Notes: generated by a model from the letters alone, not told the origin. A stretch of DNA of 64,000 nucleotides from CAILZL01 sp050181835 (GCA_050181835.1 JBFXCU010000002.1:1-64000); one strand, 5' to 3'. Numbered from the stretch's first letter, positions 28,054 to 37,926 are shown. Made by a program: numbers and translations.

Positions 28054-29291
28054 AGGCGCCTGACTTCGATATCGTCATCTGTGGCGGCGGCATGGTCGGC
28101 GCAACATTAGCTGCGCTGTTAAGCAATGAAGCCAAGCTTGCTGACTTGCGTATTGCATTGGTTGAAGCGCGTTTGCCGACACAGGCCCCGACCGCGCAAG
28201 TTGAGTTGCGAGTATCGGCCATCTCGCGTGCCTCGGAGCGCATTCTGAGCCGTGCTGGTGCGTGGCAGTTGTTACCTGCTGCGCAGCGTTGTGCGTATCA
28301 ACAGATGCGTGTCTGGGATGCGCACAGTAAGCATGATGGTGATGCCACGCTACAGTTTGCCGCCAGCGCCTTGGGTGAACCGAACTTAGGCTACATCATT
28401 GCTAATAACTGGTTGCAATGGGTTGCACTCACGGCTGTACAGCCTGAGCGCGTCACCCGGTTTGTGACCGAGCTGAGTGACCTTGTGTTAGCTGATGACG
28501 TTGCCCAAATTGGTTTACAGGATGGGCGACGCATTAGCGCACGACTGGTGATTGCGGCAGATGGTGCGAACAGCAGTGCGCGCCGCTATGCTGGTATCCA
28601 GACGCGTGTGCGGCCATATCAGCAAACAGCGTTGGTGACACAAGTACGCACTGAGCACAGTCATCAATTCACGGCATGGCAACGCTTCATGCCGAACGGA
28701 CCGATTGCCTTCCTACCGCTGAATAATGGCGATAGTTCAATTGTATGGAGCACCTCACCGGAGCATGCAACACAGTTGATGACGATGGATGAAGCAGCGT
28801 TAGGTGCCGCGATCACTCTTGCTTCCGATCGGGCGCTTGGTGAAGTCAGCGTTGTTGCCCCGCGCGCTGCATTTCCATTACAGCTGGCGCAGGTGGAAGC
28901 CTATTGCCGTCACCGCTTCGTGTTGGTAGGCGATGCAGCACATAGCGTGCATCCTCTTGCAGGCCAAGGAGTGAATCTCGGTTTGATGGATGCTGCGGCA
29001 CTGGTGCAAGTGTTAGTCGAAGCGCGTCAGGCTGGAGTCAGTGTTGACGCATTAAGCGAGCTGATGGTACTGCGCCGTTACGAACGCTGGCGTAAAACAG
29101 AAAATACGTTTGCCTTGGGATTGGTCGATGCGCTTAATCGCTTGTTTAGTAACGAACGTGCCGATATGGGTACGCTACGTCGTAGTGGCTTGCGCATGAT
29201 CCAGAAATTACCGCTGTTGAAACGCTCATTGATGTTACGTGCCCTTGGCTTGGCGGGGGATATCCCACTGGTAGTCAAGCAAACAGCATGA
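28050..29291 (+). CDS. ubiI: UbiI/VisC-type FAD-dependent ubiquinone hydroxylase
   Basis: 413-aa paralogue of the preceding gene with the FAD loop IVICGGGMVGATLAALL and the second site LVGDAAHSVHPLAGQGVNLG. In E. coli UbiI hydroxylates C5 of the ring. The probable start is a GTG at 28050 overlapping the ubiH stop (GTGA), so the two are translationally coupled. With coq7 at 18705, three ring hydroxylases of aerobic ubiquinone synthesis are in this window. Exact position specificity is inferred from gene order. Confidence 0.87.
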   Translation: MKAPDFDIVICGGGMVGATLAALLSNEAKLADLRIALVEARLPTQAPTAQVELRVSAISRASERILSRAGAWQLLPAAQRCAYQQMRVWDAHSKHDGDATLQFAASALGEPNLGYIIANNWLQWVALTAVQPERVTRFVTELSDLVLADDVAQIGLQDGRRISARLVIAADGANSSARRYAGIQTRVRPYQQTALVTQVRTEHSHQFTAWQRFMPNGPIAFLPLNNGDSSIVWSTSPEHATQLMTMDEAALGAAITLASDRALGEVSVVAPRAAFPLQLAQVEAYCRHRFVLVGDAAHSVHPLAGQGVNLGLMDAAALVQVLVEARQAGVSVDALSELMVLRRYERWRKTENTFALGLVDALNRLFSNERADMGTLRRSGLRMIQKLPLLKRSLMLRALGLAGDIPLVVKQTA

Positions 29292-29474
29292 TGTTGTGCA
29301 ATGCCTGTAACAGGCTACGGTTGGCAAGTTTGGCTCACGGCAAAGTAGGGCAATCAACACTGCGCAATAAGCCGCTTCCGGCCCCGACGATTTAGCCATT
29401 TGATAAGGTCGAACCTGGTTTGCGCCGGTCAGATCAGGCCAGACCTAAATTATCAGCCAAGCCCTGCACCGGGA

Positions 29475-29975
29475 TCAGGCCTTGACGCCTTTGGTCATCC
29501 GGTCGAGCACGTCAGTCTTGAAATAGAACTTCTGCACCAGCGCGCCTGCGACATGAAGGGCAATCAGCACCCAGAGGATAACCTTGAGAACATCGGCGTG
29601 AATGTCTCCGGCTGATCCAACGCCGAAGTAATAGGCACCAATGCCGGTCAACGGCATGGCCAGCATCAACAGATAGAGCAATCCGTGGGTCGCCTTGGCG
29701 ATCCATTGCAATATTTTTGGCTCTTCGGACGGCAGATCCGGCACACCCAAGATAAAACGCAAGGCAATTCTCAGGGCTGCAAAAATCAGAATCGCAATTC
29801 CGACATAGGCGTGGATATTGGCTGACGAAACCATATCGGGCGTAATCTCTTGCCCCCGCCGTACGGCCCGGTGCCAAGTTTCCATTCCATCTGTGAAGAG
29901 CAGATTAAACAAGATCAGCAACGTCATGCCCCAATGCAGGATTCGTTGTGAGACTGAATAATTCAACGGTTTCAT
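29475..29975 (-). CDS. Cytochrome b561
   Basis: 166-aa four-helix inner-membrane dihaem protein of the prokaryotic cytochrome b561 (YodB/CybB) family. Helices lie near residues 12-30, 50-70, 90-110 and 135-155; histidines suitable for haem are in RILHWGMTLL, ANIHAYVGI, THGLLYLLM and ALHVAGALV. It probably passes electrons between quinol and a periplasmic acceptor such as superoxide. ATG 29975 begins MKPLNYSVSQR; an upstream frame is rejected. It converges on the ubiI gene. Confidence 0.88.
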   Translation of the reverse strand: MKPLNYSVSQRILHWGMTLLILFNLLFTDGMETWHRAVRRGQEITPDMVSSANIHAYVGIAILIFAALRIALRFILGVPDLPSEEPKILQWIAKATHGLLYLLMLAMPLTGIGAYYFGVGSAGDIHADVLKVILWVLIALHVAGALVQKFYFKTDVLDRMTKGVKA

Positions 29976-30277
29976 GATTTTGCCTTTTAAAAAACAACCT
30001 ACTGTATGTTCAACTGGTGGACGTAACATTCGCAGCAAGTTTATGTGTGGGGGTACAAAACGCCAAGGTCTTTCTCGGTCGTTGATTGAGGCGTAACGCG
30101 ACTTTATTTAAATCGGCTTGCATGTAGTGCGATAGCTCTGTGCCCTTTGCAAAGTACTGTCGCAGCAAGGAAGCACCAGCCCTAAAATATCTTTAGAGGG
30201 ATTTTGTTTATGGGTGAAGCCGTGTACCTACAAAAACCAGTGAGACCAAGTTGCCAGTCGGTGCGGTGGTTGGCTTG

Positions 30278-31261
30278 TTAATCCAATTTTATTGCCCGTT
30301 GCAGCTGCAATCGATATTCGCGCCAGAAAATAATCAGACCAGAGGCGATCACCAATGGTGAGCCTACCCAGATCGACCAGCGTGGGATTTCTGCAAACAG
30401 CCAATAGCCCAGCGCCACCGACATGATCATGCTGGTGTAATCCAGCGGCGCAATGGTCGAGGCTTCGGCATAGCGATAGGAGTAGGTCATCAGCAGCTGA
30501 CCCACCACACCAAAGGCGCCGGTCAGCAGTAAGATCATTGCCTGCTCGCGATTGGGTACTACCCAACCCCAGGGCAGCGTGAGCAAGGCGCAGGCCATCG
30601 AAGTGAGCATGAAATAGAAAGTGATGGTGATGGCATGCTCGCCGCCACTCATCTTGCGCAGGAACATCATCGCCACTGCAGAAAACACCGCCGCACCGAA
30701 TGCAATGCTGATACCCAATGCCTGACTTTCATGCGGCGGTGTACTGGTCCAGTTGAGGTGCGGGCTGATCATGATGGCCACGCCGAGCAAACCGATACTC
30801 AGTGCCGTCCAGCGAAACGCATGGATGCGTTCGCCCAGAAACAGCATGGCCAGCAGCGTCAAGAACATGGGCGAAGTGAAACTGATGGCCGTGACATCCG
30901 CCAGTGGAATCATGCTGAGCGCCGCAAACAGGCAGAACATGCTGATCGTGCCGGCCAGCGAACGGCGCGCATGACGTTGCCATTGCCCGGTTTTCAGTAC
31001 CTGTAAACCCACCGTATAACGCGCGATCAGCGCCAGCGTGAGCACGGCGATCAGGCCGCGCACGAAGATGGTCTCGCCCATCGGCATATCCCGGCCCAGA
31101 TATTTCACGCAGGCGGCCATGCTGGCCAGCAACACAATGGATGCCAGTTTCAGGATGATGCCCAGAACTGGGTGATGTGGGCGAGTGACTGGGAGCAAGG
31201 GATACAGGTTCAAGAGTGGGACAGGAGTGTAGCAGTTTGGTGTATGCCGCAGTGGCGGCAA
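30278..31261 (-). CDS. EamA/DMT family transporter
   Basis: Membrane protein of up to 327 aa with ten hydrophobic helices in two EamA repeats, similar to the RarD/YdcZ-type or S-adenosylmethionine transporter group: MAACVKYLGRDMPMGETIFVR near the N-terminus and APLDYTSMIMSVALGYWLF in the second half, followed by a basic end. The first in-frame codon is TTG and the first 30 residues lack family character, so the true start is probably an internal TTG near 31211. No substrate can be named. Confidence 0.82.
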   Translation of the reverse strand: MPPLRHTPNCYTPVPLLNLYPLLPVTRPHHPVLGIILKLASIVLLASMAACVKYLGRDMPMGETIFVRGLIAVLTLALIARYTVGLQVLKTGQWQRHARRSLAGTISMFCLFAALSMIPLADVTAISFTSPMFLTLLAMLFLGERIHAFRWTALSIGLLGVAIMISPHLNWTSTPPHESQALGISIAFGAAVFSAVAMMFLRKMSGGEHAITITFYFMLTSMACALLTLPWGWVVPNREQAMILLLTGAFGVVGQLLMTYSYRYAEASTIAPLDYTSMIMSVALGYWLFAEIPRWSIWVGSPLVIASGLIIFWREYRLQLQRAIKLD

Positions 31262-31394
31262 TAGCCACTGTCTATGGGCAGAGACTGATCAATCAATTGG
31301 GCAGGGTGATGGATAAACTGTATGGTTCAAGCCAACGAGTTATCGATGTTTTCTAACCGCAGTTTTTATCTGCATTTCAACGGAGCCTTTACTA

Positions 31395-31961
31395 ATGAGT
31401 TCTATCGTCAATTCAACCCTTAAGCCATTCAAGACCACCGCATATCACAACGGCAAGTTCGTGCCGGTGTCTGATGCTGACCTGAAGGGCAAGTGGTCAG
31501 TGTTCTTTTTCTACCCGGCTGATTTTACTTTCGTGTGCCCAACCGAATTAGGTGACGTGGCCGATGTGTATCCAGAATTCAAGAAGCTGGGCGTGGAAGT
31601 GTACAGCGTGTCCACCGATACCCACTTCACCCACAAGGCCTGGCACGATGCCTCTGACACCATCAAGAAGATCCAGTACCCAATGTTGGCTGATCCCACA
31701 CAAGTCATCAGCCGCAATTTTGATGTGCTGATCGAAGAAGAAGGTCTGGCACTACGCGGTACCTTCGTCGTGAATCCAGAAGGCGTGATCAAGGTCGCTG
31801 AAATTCATGATCTGGGTATTGGCCGTGATGCAAAAGAACTGCTGCGTAAGGTACAGGCCGCGCAATATGTTGCTGCGCATCCGGGCGAAGTCTGCCCCGC
31901 CAAGTGGACCCCCGGTGAGAAGACGCTGGCTCCGTCGTTGGACTTGGTTGGCAAGATCTAA
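31395..31961 (+). CDS. ahpC: Peroxiredoxin AhpC
   Basis: 188-aa typical 2-Cys peroxiredoxin, the peroxide-reducing subunit of alkyl hydroperoxide reductase. The peroxidatic cysteine is in DFTFVCPTE and the resolving cysteine in GEVCPAKW. Length equals the E. coli protein. Followed by ahpF after a GC-rich hairpin; the arrangement is usually under OxyR control, but I did not identify an operator. Confidence 0.97.
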   Translation: MSSIVNSTLKPFKTTAYHNGKFVPVSDADLKGKWSVFFFYPADFTFVCPTELGDVADVYPEFKKLGVEVYSVSTDTHFTHKAWHDASDTIKKIQYPMLADPTQVISRNFDVLIEEEGLALRGTFVVNPEGVIKVAEIHDLGIGRDAKELLRKVQAAQYVAAHPGEVCPAKWTPGEKTLAPSLDLVGKI

Positions 31962-31994
31962 TTCGCCTGGTTTGCAGAAGTTGATGTGATGAAT

Positions 31995-32020
31995 CCCCCT
32001 CTGCCTCTCGGCAGAGGGGG
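31995..32020 (+). terminator. Hairpin between ahpC and ahpF
   Basis: An 11-bp GC-rich stem (CCCCCTCTGCC/GGCAGAGGGGG) with a tctc loop and no T tract after it. It could partly terminate or protect the 3' end of ahpC mRNA, giving the usual excess of AhpC over AhpF. This role is inferred. Confidence 0.55.
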
Positions 32021-32040
32021 ATGATAATGACAGGTGATAT

Positions 32041-33621
32041 ATGCTCGACGCGAATCTAAAACAGCAGCTACAAACGTATCTTCAACGGGTTACTCAACCT
32101 ATCGAGATCACTGCCTCATTGGATGAGAGTGATGCCTCGGGTGAAATGTTGGCGTTGTTGCAGGACATCGCATCGTTATCCACATTGGTAGCTTTGCAAC
32201 TGAATGGCGATGCAGCGCTGAAGCCTTCATTCGCGTTGAGTCGTGTTGGTATGGCGCCAATTATCCGCTTTGCCGGTATTCCCATGGGGCATGAATTCAC
32301 CTCGCTGGTACTGGCCTTGCTGCAAGTCGGTGGTCATCCTGCCAAAGTAGATGCTGAGGTGATTGAGCAGATCAAAGCCTTGCAGCCTGACAGTGGGCAA
32401 TACAACTTCGAAATATTTATCTCCTTAACCTGTCAGAACTGTCCGGAAGTAGTACAGGCATTGAATCTGATGGCAGTGCTTAATCCGGCTATTAATACCA
32501 CCATGATTGATGGTGCATTATTTCAGCAGCAGGTAACGGAGCGCAAGATCATGGCGGTGCCATCTGTGTTTCTGAATGGTGAGCCGTTTGCACAAGGTCG
32601 TATGACGGTGGAGGAAATTATTGCCAAGCTGGATAGCGGTGCCGAAGCGCGTCAGGCCGAGCAGTTAAAGCACAAGGAACCGTTTGATGTCTTGGTAGTT
32701 GGTGGTGGTCCAGCAGGGTCAGCAGCAGCCATCTACGCGGCGCGTAAAGGTATTCGTACTGGTATGGTTGCAGAACGCTTCGGCGGTCAGTTACTGGATA
32801 CCATGGCGGTTGAGAATTTCATTTCAGTAGCCGCAACTGATGGCCCCAAGCTGGTTGCCGGACTTGAGCAACACGTCAAAACTTATGACGTTGATATCAT
32901 GAATCTACAGCGCGCCGAAGTATTGATACCCGGTGAGTTGATTGAAGTTAAGTTGGCTAGTGGTGCAACACTACGCAGTCGCACGGTCGTCATTAGCACT
33001 GGCGCACGCTGGCGTGAAATGAACGTGCCGGGTGAACGCGAATATCGCGGCAAAGGCGTTGCATACTGTCCACATTGCGATGGCCCGCTATTCAAGGGCA
33101 AGCGAGTGGCCGTGATTGGTGGCGGTAATTCTGGCGTTGAAGCAGCGATCGATCTGGCCGGTATTGTGGCGCACGTTACTTTGATTGAATTCGACAATCG
33201 CTTACGTGCCGATGAAGTGTTGCAACGCAAGTTGCGTAGCTTGCCAAATGTACGCGTGATTGTGTCCGCGCAAACCACTGAAGTGCATGGTGCGGACGGC
33301 AAAGTGAATGCTTTGTCGTATCGAGATCGCGGTAGTTTGTCGGTGCATCAGGTAGAGCTGGAAGGGGTGTTCGTGCAGATTGGCCTGTTGCCCAATACCG
33401 ACTGGTTGAAAGGCACCGTTGTACTCAGTCCACGTGGCGAGATTGAGGTGGATGCCAAGGGCCAGACTTCGGTGCCCGGCGTATTTGCAGCGGGCGATGC
33501 GACCACCACACCTTACAAGCAGATCATCATTGCCATGGGAGAGGGTGCCAAGGCATCACTGAGTGCCTTTGATTACTTGATCCGCAGTTCCGCACCTGAT
33601 GCAAAGGCCAGTGCAGCGTAG
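32041..33621 (+). CDS. ahpF: Alkyl hydroperoxide reductase subunit F
   Basis: 526-aa flavoprotein disulfide reductase that passes electrons from NADH to AhpC. The N-terminal two-thioredoxin-fold domain (residues 1-200) holds the CxxC in LTCQNCPEV; the thioredoxin-reductase-like part has FAD site VVGGGPAGSAAAIYAA, redox CxxC in AYCPHCDG, NAD site VIGGGNSGVEAAID and the closing FAAGDATTTPYKQ. Complete. Confidence 0.97.
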   Translation: MLDANLKQQLQTYLQRVTQPIEITASLDESDASGEMLALLQDIASLSTLVALQLNGDAALKPSFALSRVGMAPIIRFAGIPMGHEFTSLVLALLQVGGHPAKVDAEVIEQIKALQPDSGQYNFEIFISLTCQNCPEVVQALNLMAVLNPAINTTMIDGALFQQQVTERKIMAVPSVFLNGEPFAQGRMTVEEIIAKLDSGAEARQAEQLKHKEPFDVLVVGGGPAGSAAAIYAARKGIRTGMVAERFGGQLLDTMAVENFISVAATDGPKLVAGLEQHVKTYDVDIMNLQRAEVLIPGELIEVKLASGATLRSRTVVISTGARWREMNVPGEREYRGKGVAYCPHCDGPLFKGKRVAVIGGGNSGVEAAIDLAGIVAHVTLIEFDNRLRADEVLQRKLRSLPNVRVIVSAQTTEVHGADGKVNALSYRDRGSLSVHQVELEGVFVQIGLLPNTDWLKGTVVLSPRGEIEVDAKGQTSVPGVFAAGDATTTPYKQIIIAMGEGAKASLSAFDYLIRSSAPDAKASAA

Positions 33622-33654
33622 CATAGTTGCGTATCTATCTTCCCCGCTTGCGCA

Positions 33655-33691
33655 GGGAACCAGCTGAAAAGCAATTTCTTGCTGGATTCCC
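33655..33691. repeat. Imperfect inverted repeat after ahpF
   Basis: GGGAACCAGC and GCTGGATTCCC face each other across a 16-base loop, preceded by CCCCGCTTGCGCAGG. The look (CTGGATTCCCGC with a nearby cgc-gcag turn) is that of short dispersed intergenic repeats found in many proteobacteria; it could equally be the end signal for ahpF and cbpM, which converge here. Only one copy was noticed. Confidence 0.35.
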
Positions 33692-33708
33692 GCCCAATCG
33701 GTAACGCA

Positions 33709-34020
33709 TCATTTCTGTAACTGCCTGCGCAACGCATCCAGTTCATCCAGCATGTCACCTACCAATGCGGCCAGCTCAGGCACTGCGTCGAAGTCACGTT
33801 CCAGTTGCCACATGCGTCGCGCACGCACCACGCTGATGCTCGATAAGTGCCAAGTGCCAGAGACACTGGCTGCGCCCGGTAGCAGACCTTCTTCGATGCG
33901 GTGTAATAACCACTCTGGTTCTACTGAACAGGCTGAAGCTACCTGTTCCAGCGGTAACCAAGATTCTTCTACTAACGTACCAATTAGCACTGCATCATCA
34001 TGCGGCTTATCGTTATGCAT
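33709..34020 (-). CDS. cbpM: Chaperone modulator CbpM
   Basis: 103-aa MerR-like helical protein (DUF1 in cbpA operons) that inhibits the DnaJ homologue CbpA. A helix-turn-helix-like segment lies at LPLEQVASACSVEPEWLLHRIEEG, read in two parts, with a coiled-coil C-terminus (DMLDELDALRRQLQK). The ATG at 34020 overlaps the end of cbpA by eight bases, the usual cbpA-cbpM coupling. An upstream extension of the frame lies inside cbpA and is not coding. Confidence 0.87.
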   Translation of the reverse strand: MHNDKPHDDAVLIGTLVEESWLPLEQVASACSVEPEWLLHRIEEGLLPGAASVSGTWHLSSISVVRARRMWQLERDFDAVPELAALVGDMLDELDALRRQLQK

Positions 34021-34957
34021 GATTGCTGTCTCCCGGTCGAGGTTCGAAGGCGAGTTCGCGCGCCATGGTTTCATACAGTTCACGCGCCTTGGGCGTATCA
34101 GCAGGTGGTAGTACCACTTGTAGCTCCAAGAACACATCACCCGGTGGTGTGCTCGGTAATCCTTTGCCACGCACTCGCAATGGCTGACCACTTTGTGAGT
34201 TGGCAGGAATGCGTACCTTGATTTCGCTATCAGGTAGTTTTACCGATATCACCGTACCTAGCGCTGCCTCCCACGGCGCAATGCGCAAGGGCAGGTGCAG
34301 ATCATGACCTTCGCAACGCAGGCGCGCATGTGGATGAAACTGCACTTCCAGCAACAGATCCCCCGCCGCTGCGCCACCATGTCCTGGGCTACCTTGCCCT
34401 GCCAAGCGAATAGTTTGTCCCGCGCTCACTCCCTTGGGGATTTTTACGTTCAGCGTGCGTGGCACTACTATCGGTCGGCCTTGCGGATCAATTTGAGTAG
34501 TGCGCAGCGTGATCTGCTTGGTCGCGCCAGTGAAACTATCTTCTATGTCCAGTAACACTTTGGCGTGGTGATCGTCACCGCGCATCCTGAAGTTTCCTTG
34601 CCTTGTCTGTGCGCTACCCATACGTCCGAATAATTGCTCAAAGAAATCACTGTGATCAGTCGCATTGCCCGAAGGTGCATGCTGTGAAAATTCAAATCCT
34701 GCATCCCAGTTCGGTGGCGGCTTGAAATCCTGACCTGTTTGATAATTGTTACCCAGTTGATCGTAGGCGGCACGCTTTTCTACATCAGACAACACCGAGT
34801 TGGCCTCGTTGATTTCCTGCATGCGCGTGGCGGCATCCGGTTCCTTGGAGACGTCCGGATGATACTTGCGAGCCAGCTTACGAAACGCCTTCTTTATCTC
34901 TTCGGCACTGGCATCACGTTTCACCCCGAGGGTGGCGTAGTAGTCCTTGTATTGCAT
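34013..34957 (-). CDS. cbpA: Curved DNA-binding protein / DnaJ homologue CbpA
   Basis: 314-aa class II J-domain co-chaperone and nucleoid protein. J domain at residues 1-70 with HPD in RKYHPDVSKEP, a Gly/Phe-poor linker, then two beta-sandwich substrate domains (LNVKIPKGVSAGQTIRLAGQ, LRVRGKGLPSTPPGDVFLEL). No zinc-finger region, as expected. Divergent from the hsp20 genes, together a stress-response cluster. Confidence 0.93.
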   Translation of the reverse strand: MQYKDYYATLGVKRDASAEEIKKAFRKLARKYHPDVSKEPDAATRMQEINEANSVLSDVEKRAAYDQLGNNYQTGQDFKPPPNWDAGFEFSQHAPSGNATDHSDFFEQLFGRMGSAQTRQGNFRMRGDDHHAKVLLDIEDSFTGATKQITLRTTQIDPQGRPIVVPRTLNVKIPKGVSAGQTIRLAGQGSPGHGGAAAGDLLLEVQFHPHARLRCEGHDLHLPLRIAPWEAALGTVISVKLPDSEIKVRIPANSQSGQPLRVRGKGLPSTPPGDVFLELQVVLPPADTPKARELYETMARELAFEPRPGDSNHA

Positions 34958-35110
34958 TAAGGTACCCGGATTCTTAGCGACATTCGTTTTCTTGTGGGGG
35001 CAGTCGGTTGAAATTCAAGGCATTGAAATTTTTCCGCGCGTCCCTAAATCGGTTGCAACAGGCATGGCACCGCCGTGTCTCGTCACTTAACCAGTATGGA
35101 GGATCGACAC

Positions 35111-35548
35111 ATGTATCGCAGCTTATTCTCTCCTGATGTATTTGCCGAGCTAGGTCGTCTGCAACGAGATTTGCAGCAGGCTTTTGATGTATCACCCAGT
35201 ATCCGTGGCCTTGCTCGGGGTGGGTATCCCGCTATGAACGTAGGTACAACCCCGCAGAGCGTCGAAGTGTATTGCTTTGCACCCGGTATTGACCCCGCTA
35301 CTATCGAAGTGAACCTTGAGAAAGGAGTGCTTACCATTGCTGGCGAACGTAATAACGATCTGTCAACCACCGACAAGCAGACTACTCTGCATATAGACGA
35401 GCGCTTTGCGGGCACCTTCCGGCGAGTGGTGGCGTTGCCTGATGATGTCGACCCCGATGCCGTGCAGGCTCATTACCGCGATGGCGTGCTGCAAGTCAGC
35501 ATCCAGCGCAAACAGGCCGCGCAACCAAAGCGCATCGTTGTGCAATAA
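35111..35548 (+). CDS. Small heat-shock protein Hsp20
   Basis: 145-aa alpha-crystallin family holdase. Alpha-crystallin domain covers residues about 40-140 with the hallmark GVLTIAGERN-type strand, FRRVVALPDDVD and YRDGVLQVSI, followed by the basic end. ATG 35111 follows a strong GGAGG; the upstream codons to 35075 are probably not used. The next gene is a second Hsp20, 29 bases later. The upstream interval opposite cbpA is where a heat-shock promoter would lie; I did not locate one with certainty. Confidence 0.93.
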   Translation: MYRSLFSPDVFAELGRLQRDLQQAFDVSPSIRGLARGGYPAMNVGTTPQSVEVYCFAPGIDPATIEVNLEKGVLTIAGERNNDLSTTDKQTTLHIDERFAGTFRRVVALPDDVDPDAVQAHYRDGVLQVSIQRKQAAQPKRIVVQ

Positions 35549-35577
35549 CGTTATTTAAGCCATTTCAGGAGACCATC

Positions 35578-35955
35578 ATGAGTGAAACCACTGTAACCCA
35601 ACAAGCTAGTAATGCAGCTAAACAGGAAGTCATGACGCCCGCCGTCGATGTGATCGAAGATGCTACTGGCATCACGCTCTACGCCGACCTGCCGGGGGTA
35701 CCGCGTGACAAATTAAATATCAATGTGGAAGCCGATGCGTTAACCATCGAAGGTGAATTGGCGCTAACCGTGCCAGAAGGTATGGCCGCCATACACGCCG
35801 AGATCGGTAGGTCGCACTTTCGGCGCGTGTTTACCTTATCGAAGGAACTGGATGCTGAAAAGGTTAGAGCCGAGTACAAGCATGGCGTGTTGACGCTACA
35901 TATTCCCAAGGCCGCGCATGCACAGCCGAAGAGGATTAATGTGGCTGTGCATTGA
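35578..35955 (+). CDS. Small heat-shock protein Hsp20 (second copy)
   Basis: 125-aa alpha-crystallin protein, only distantly alike to its neighbour: TPAVDVIEDATGITLYADLP, GVPRDKLNINVEADALTIEG, FRRVFTLSKELD and YKHGVLTLHIPK. Pairs of unlike Hsp20 proteins often form mixed oligomers. An AGGAG ribosome site lies upstream and a terminator at 35971 follows. Confidence 0.93.
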   Translation: MSETTVTQQASNAAKQEVMTPAVDVIEDATGITLYADLPGVPRDKLNINVEADALTIEGELALTVPEGMAAIHAEIGRSHFRRVFTLSKELDAEKVRAEYKHGVLTLHIPKAAHAQPKRINVAVH

Positions 35956-35970
35956 GCGGGTGTGTGCATG

Positions 35971-36004
35971 GACAACGGAGCAATACGAATATTGTTCCGT
36001 TGTC
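35971..36004. terminator. Terminator between hsp20 and mscS-like gene
   Basis: Inverted repeat GACAACGGAGCAATA/TATTGTTCCGTTGTC (one unpaired base) followed by TTTG on the plus strand. It lies between the convergent ends of the Hsp20 and mechanosensitive channel genes and may serve both. Confidence 0.75.
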
Positions 36005-36008
36005 TTTG

Positions 36009-37394
36009 CTAGGTATCTGGCTGGCTAGAGTGTTCGGGTTTTATCGATTCATTATCCGAGCCAGCCAGCATTACCGCGCGCATCCTCGGTAGTGCGGAGG
36101 GATAATTTTGCTGCAGAAAGGTGATCAGCTTTTCCCGAATTTCACAGCGCAAGTCCCAGGCAATCGGCGAATTGGCGGCCGTGGCCAGTGCCCGAATTTC
36201 CAGCGTATGTTCCTTGGCATCGGTTACCTGTAGTACTTTAGCTCGACCATCCCATAGCTTGGATTCGGTCAGTATTCTTTCAAACTCCTTGCGCAGTTCT
36301 GCCATCGGAACCGTGTAGTCGACGTGCAAGAATACCGAGCCGAGGATGTCCGAAGACTGACGAGTCCAATTCTGGAATGGCTTTTCGATAAAGTAAGTAA
36401 TGGGCAAGATCAGCCGTCGTTCGTCCCAGATGCGGACCACCACAAAAGTCAGTGTTATATCCTCAATGTGACCCCATTCGTTCTCAACGATGACGACATC
36501 ATCAAGGCGTATAGGCTGAGTGATGGCAATTTGAAAACCAGCTAGCAGCGTCGCGATACTGCGCTGTGCAGCGAAACCCACAATGATGCCGACGACACCC
36601 GCCGAAGCAAGGATGGTTGTACCGAACCGTCTTACCGACTCAAAGACCATTAGCATGGATGCGAGTGTCAGAATACCGATGACCACTACGCCCACTTTTT
36701 TCAGCACCCGTACTTGGGTGTGAACTGACCTTGCCTGGAGATTGTCCTTCACGTCGACACGGTAACGATTCAGAACGACATTCTCGAATGCATCGATCAG
36801 TTCAAACAGCAAGTATGCAACAACGCCAATCAATAGCAGACTGACCATATTGCCCAGCAGTTGTTGCAGATAGTCCGACACTTCCAAGGCTGGAATGCCG
36901 ATGACCAGTCCCATGGTGGGCATAATTAATCTCAATGCCTTGCCCGACATGGGCAGCATGATGTCATCTACCTTGTTCTCGGTTCGATGAGATAGCGCTA
37001 TCAACCGTGATTCCAGCGCACTGCCGATGCGTGCGAGTAGCCATACAATCGCGATCAAAACACACAGATTCTTGATCCAGGTCAATGTGCCTAACTGATC
37101 GGGAGCCATCTGCTGCAATGCGATTTCGAAATATAGGCCGCGCGCCACAAAGTAGATGCCGAGAATCCATAGTAACAGCAGCAATGGTGCAGCGATTCGC
37201 GCCAGTCCCTTGTAAAACCAGAGTACTAACTCCAGTCTGTCATCGATTTTGGCGTCAGGTGCGCCGACCTTACGAATCCTCCGGTTGAGTATCCAACGTA
37301 TCAGGATGTGAATAATGGCAATCGCAAGCAGCAAGCCGCCGCTGTACGCGAATGGAGCTGATTCAAATCCAGCCAGAAATACGTTATCGACCAT
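36009..37394 (-). CDS. MscS-like mechanosensitive ion channel
   Basis: 461-aa membrane protein. Four to five transmembrane helices occupy residues about 15-230; the pore-lining helix and MscS beta domain follow (ILASAGVVGIIVGFAAQRSI, FQIAITQPIRLDDVVIVENEWG, VVRIWDERRLILPI). The C-terminal region includes the alpha-beta domain (HVDYTVPMAELRKEFERI). It probably opens on membrane tension to release solutes. It is the last core gene before the ssrA-linked island. Confidence 0.9.
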   Translation of the reverse strand: MVDNVFLAGFESAPFAYSGGLLLAIAIIHILIRWILNRRIRKVGAPDAKIDDRLELVLWFYKGLARIAAPLLLLLWILGIYFVARGLYFEIALQQMAPDQLGTLTWIKNLCVLIAIVWLLARIGSALESRLIALSHRTENKVDDIMLPMSGKALRLIMPTMGLVIGIPALEVSDYLQQLLGNMVSLLLIGVVAYLLFELIDAFENVVLNRYRVDVKDNLQARSVHTQVRVLKKVGVVVIGILTLASMLMVFESVRRFGTTILASAGVVGIIVGFAAQRSIATLLAGFQIAITQPIRLDDVVIVENEWGHIEDITLTFVVVRIWDERRLILPITYFIEKPFQNWTRQSSDILGSVFLHVDYTVPMAELRKEFERILTESKLWDGRAKVLQVTDAKEHTLEIRALATAANSPIAWDLRCEIREKLITFLQQNYPSALPRMRAVMLAGSDNESIKPEHSSQPDT

Positions 37395-37926
37395 CGTCTA
37401 TATCCTCCTGGTGTTGTGGCTTGGTATCACTGATGGCCCGTAAAAGCACCTGATCGCGACGTGCCATTTTGGTTGCATAAAAAATTAGTGCTGATGCGTC
37501 GAAATAAAAACCTAGACGCCCGGAAAACAACAGGCCCGCAGGTGAATCCCGGTATTTGGCGTTGATGGCGGCGGGACAGCTATTCTGTCTCAGTCGAGTT
37601 AGTCGAATGTCCTCATCATACGCATCACATGCTGGATGTGAACCTTGTTACCAAAACTCTCTGCACCTTCGTGAATGACATGATTGTGATTTTTGCCGTA
37701 ATGCGAGCGCTGTGTAAGTCATTACGAACAACGAGTAGATTCTAGGGCTTGCTGAGAAAAATTTAAGTGCTGGCAAAATTGACTACCCGTGCGCGCTGGC
37801 CCCAAGCGTTTGGAATACCCCTCTTTCACAAACAGGTGGGGTTATCAGCGACGTACACCCAAAAACGCACCGATTAATGTCTATTCAACTTCCGTGACTT
37901 GCTTGGTTGGTTGTTACCAAAGAAAA
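37395..37926. other. Non-coding interval at the island edge
   Basis: 532 bases between the mscS-like gene and the first island module. I see no reading frame with coding character, no RNA gene and no clear repeat. The first part presumably holds the mscS-like promoter. The sequence is more AT-rich than its surroundings, which fits a boundary zone. Confidence 0.5.
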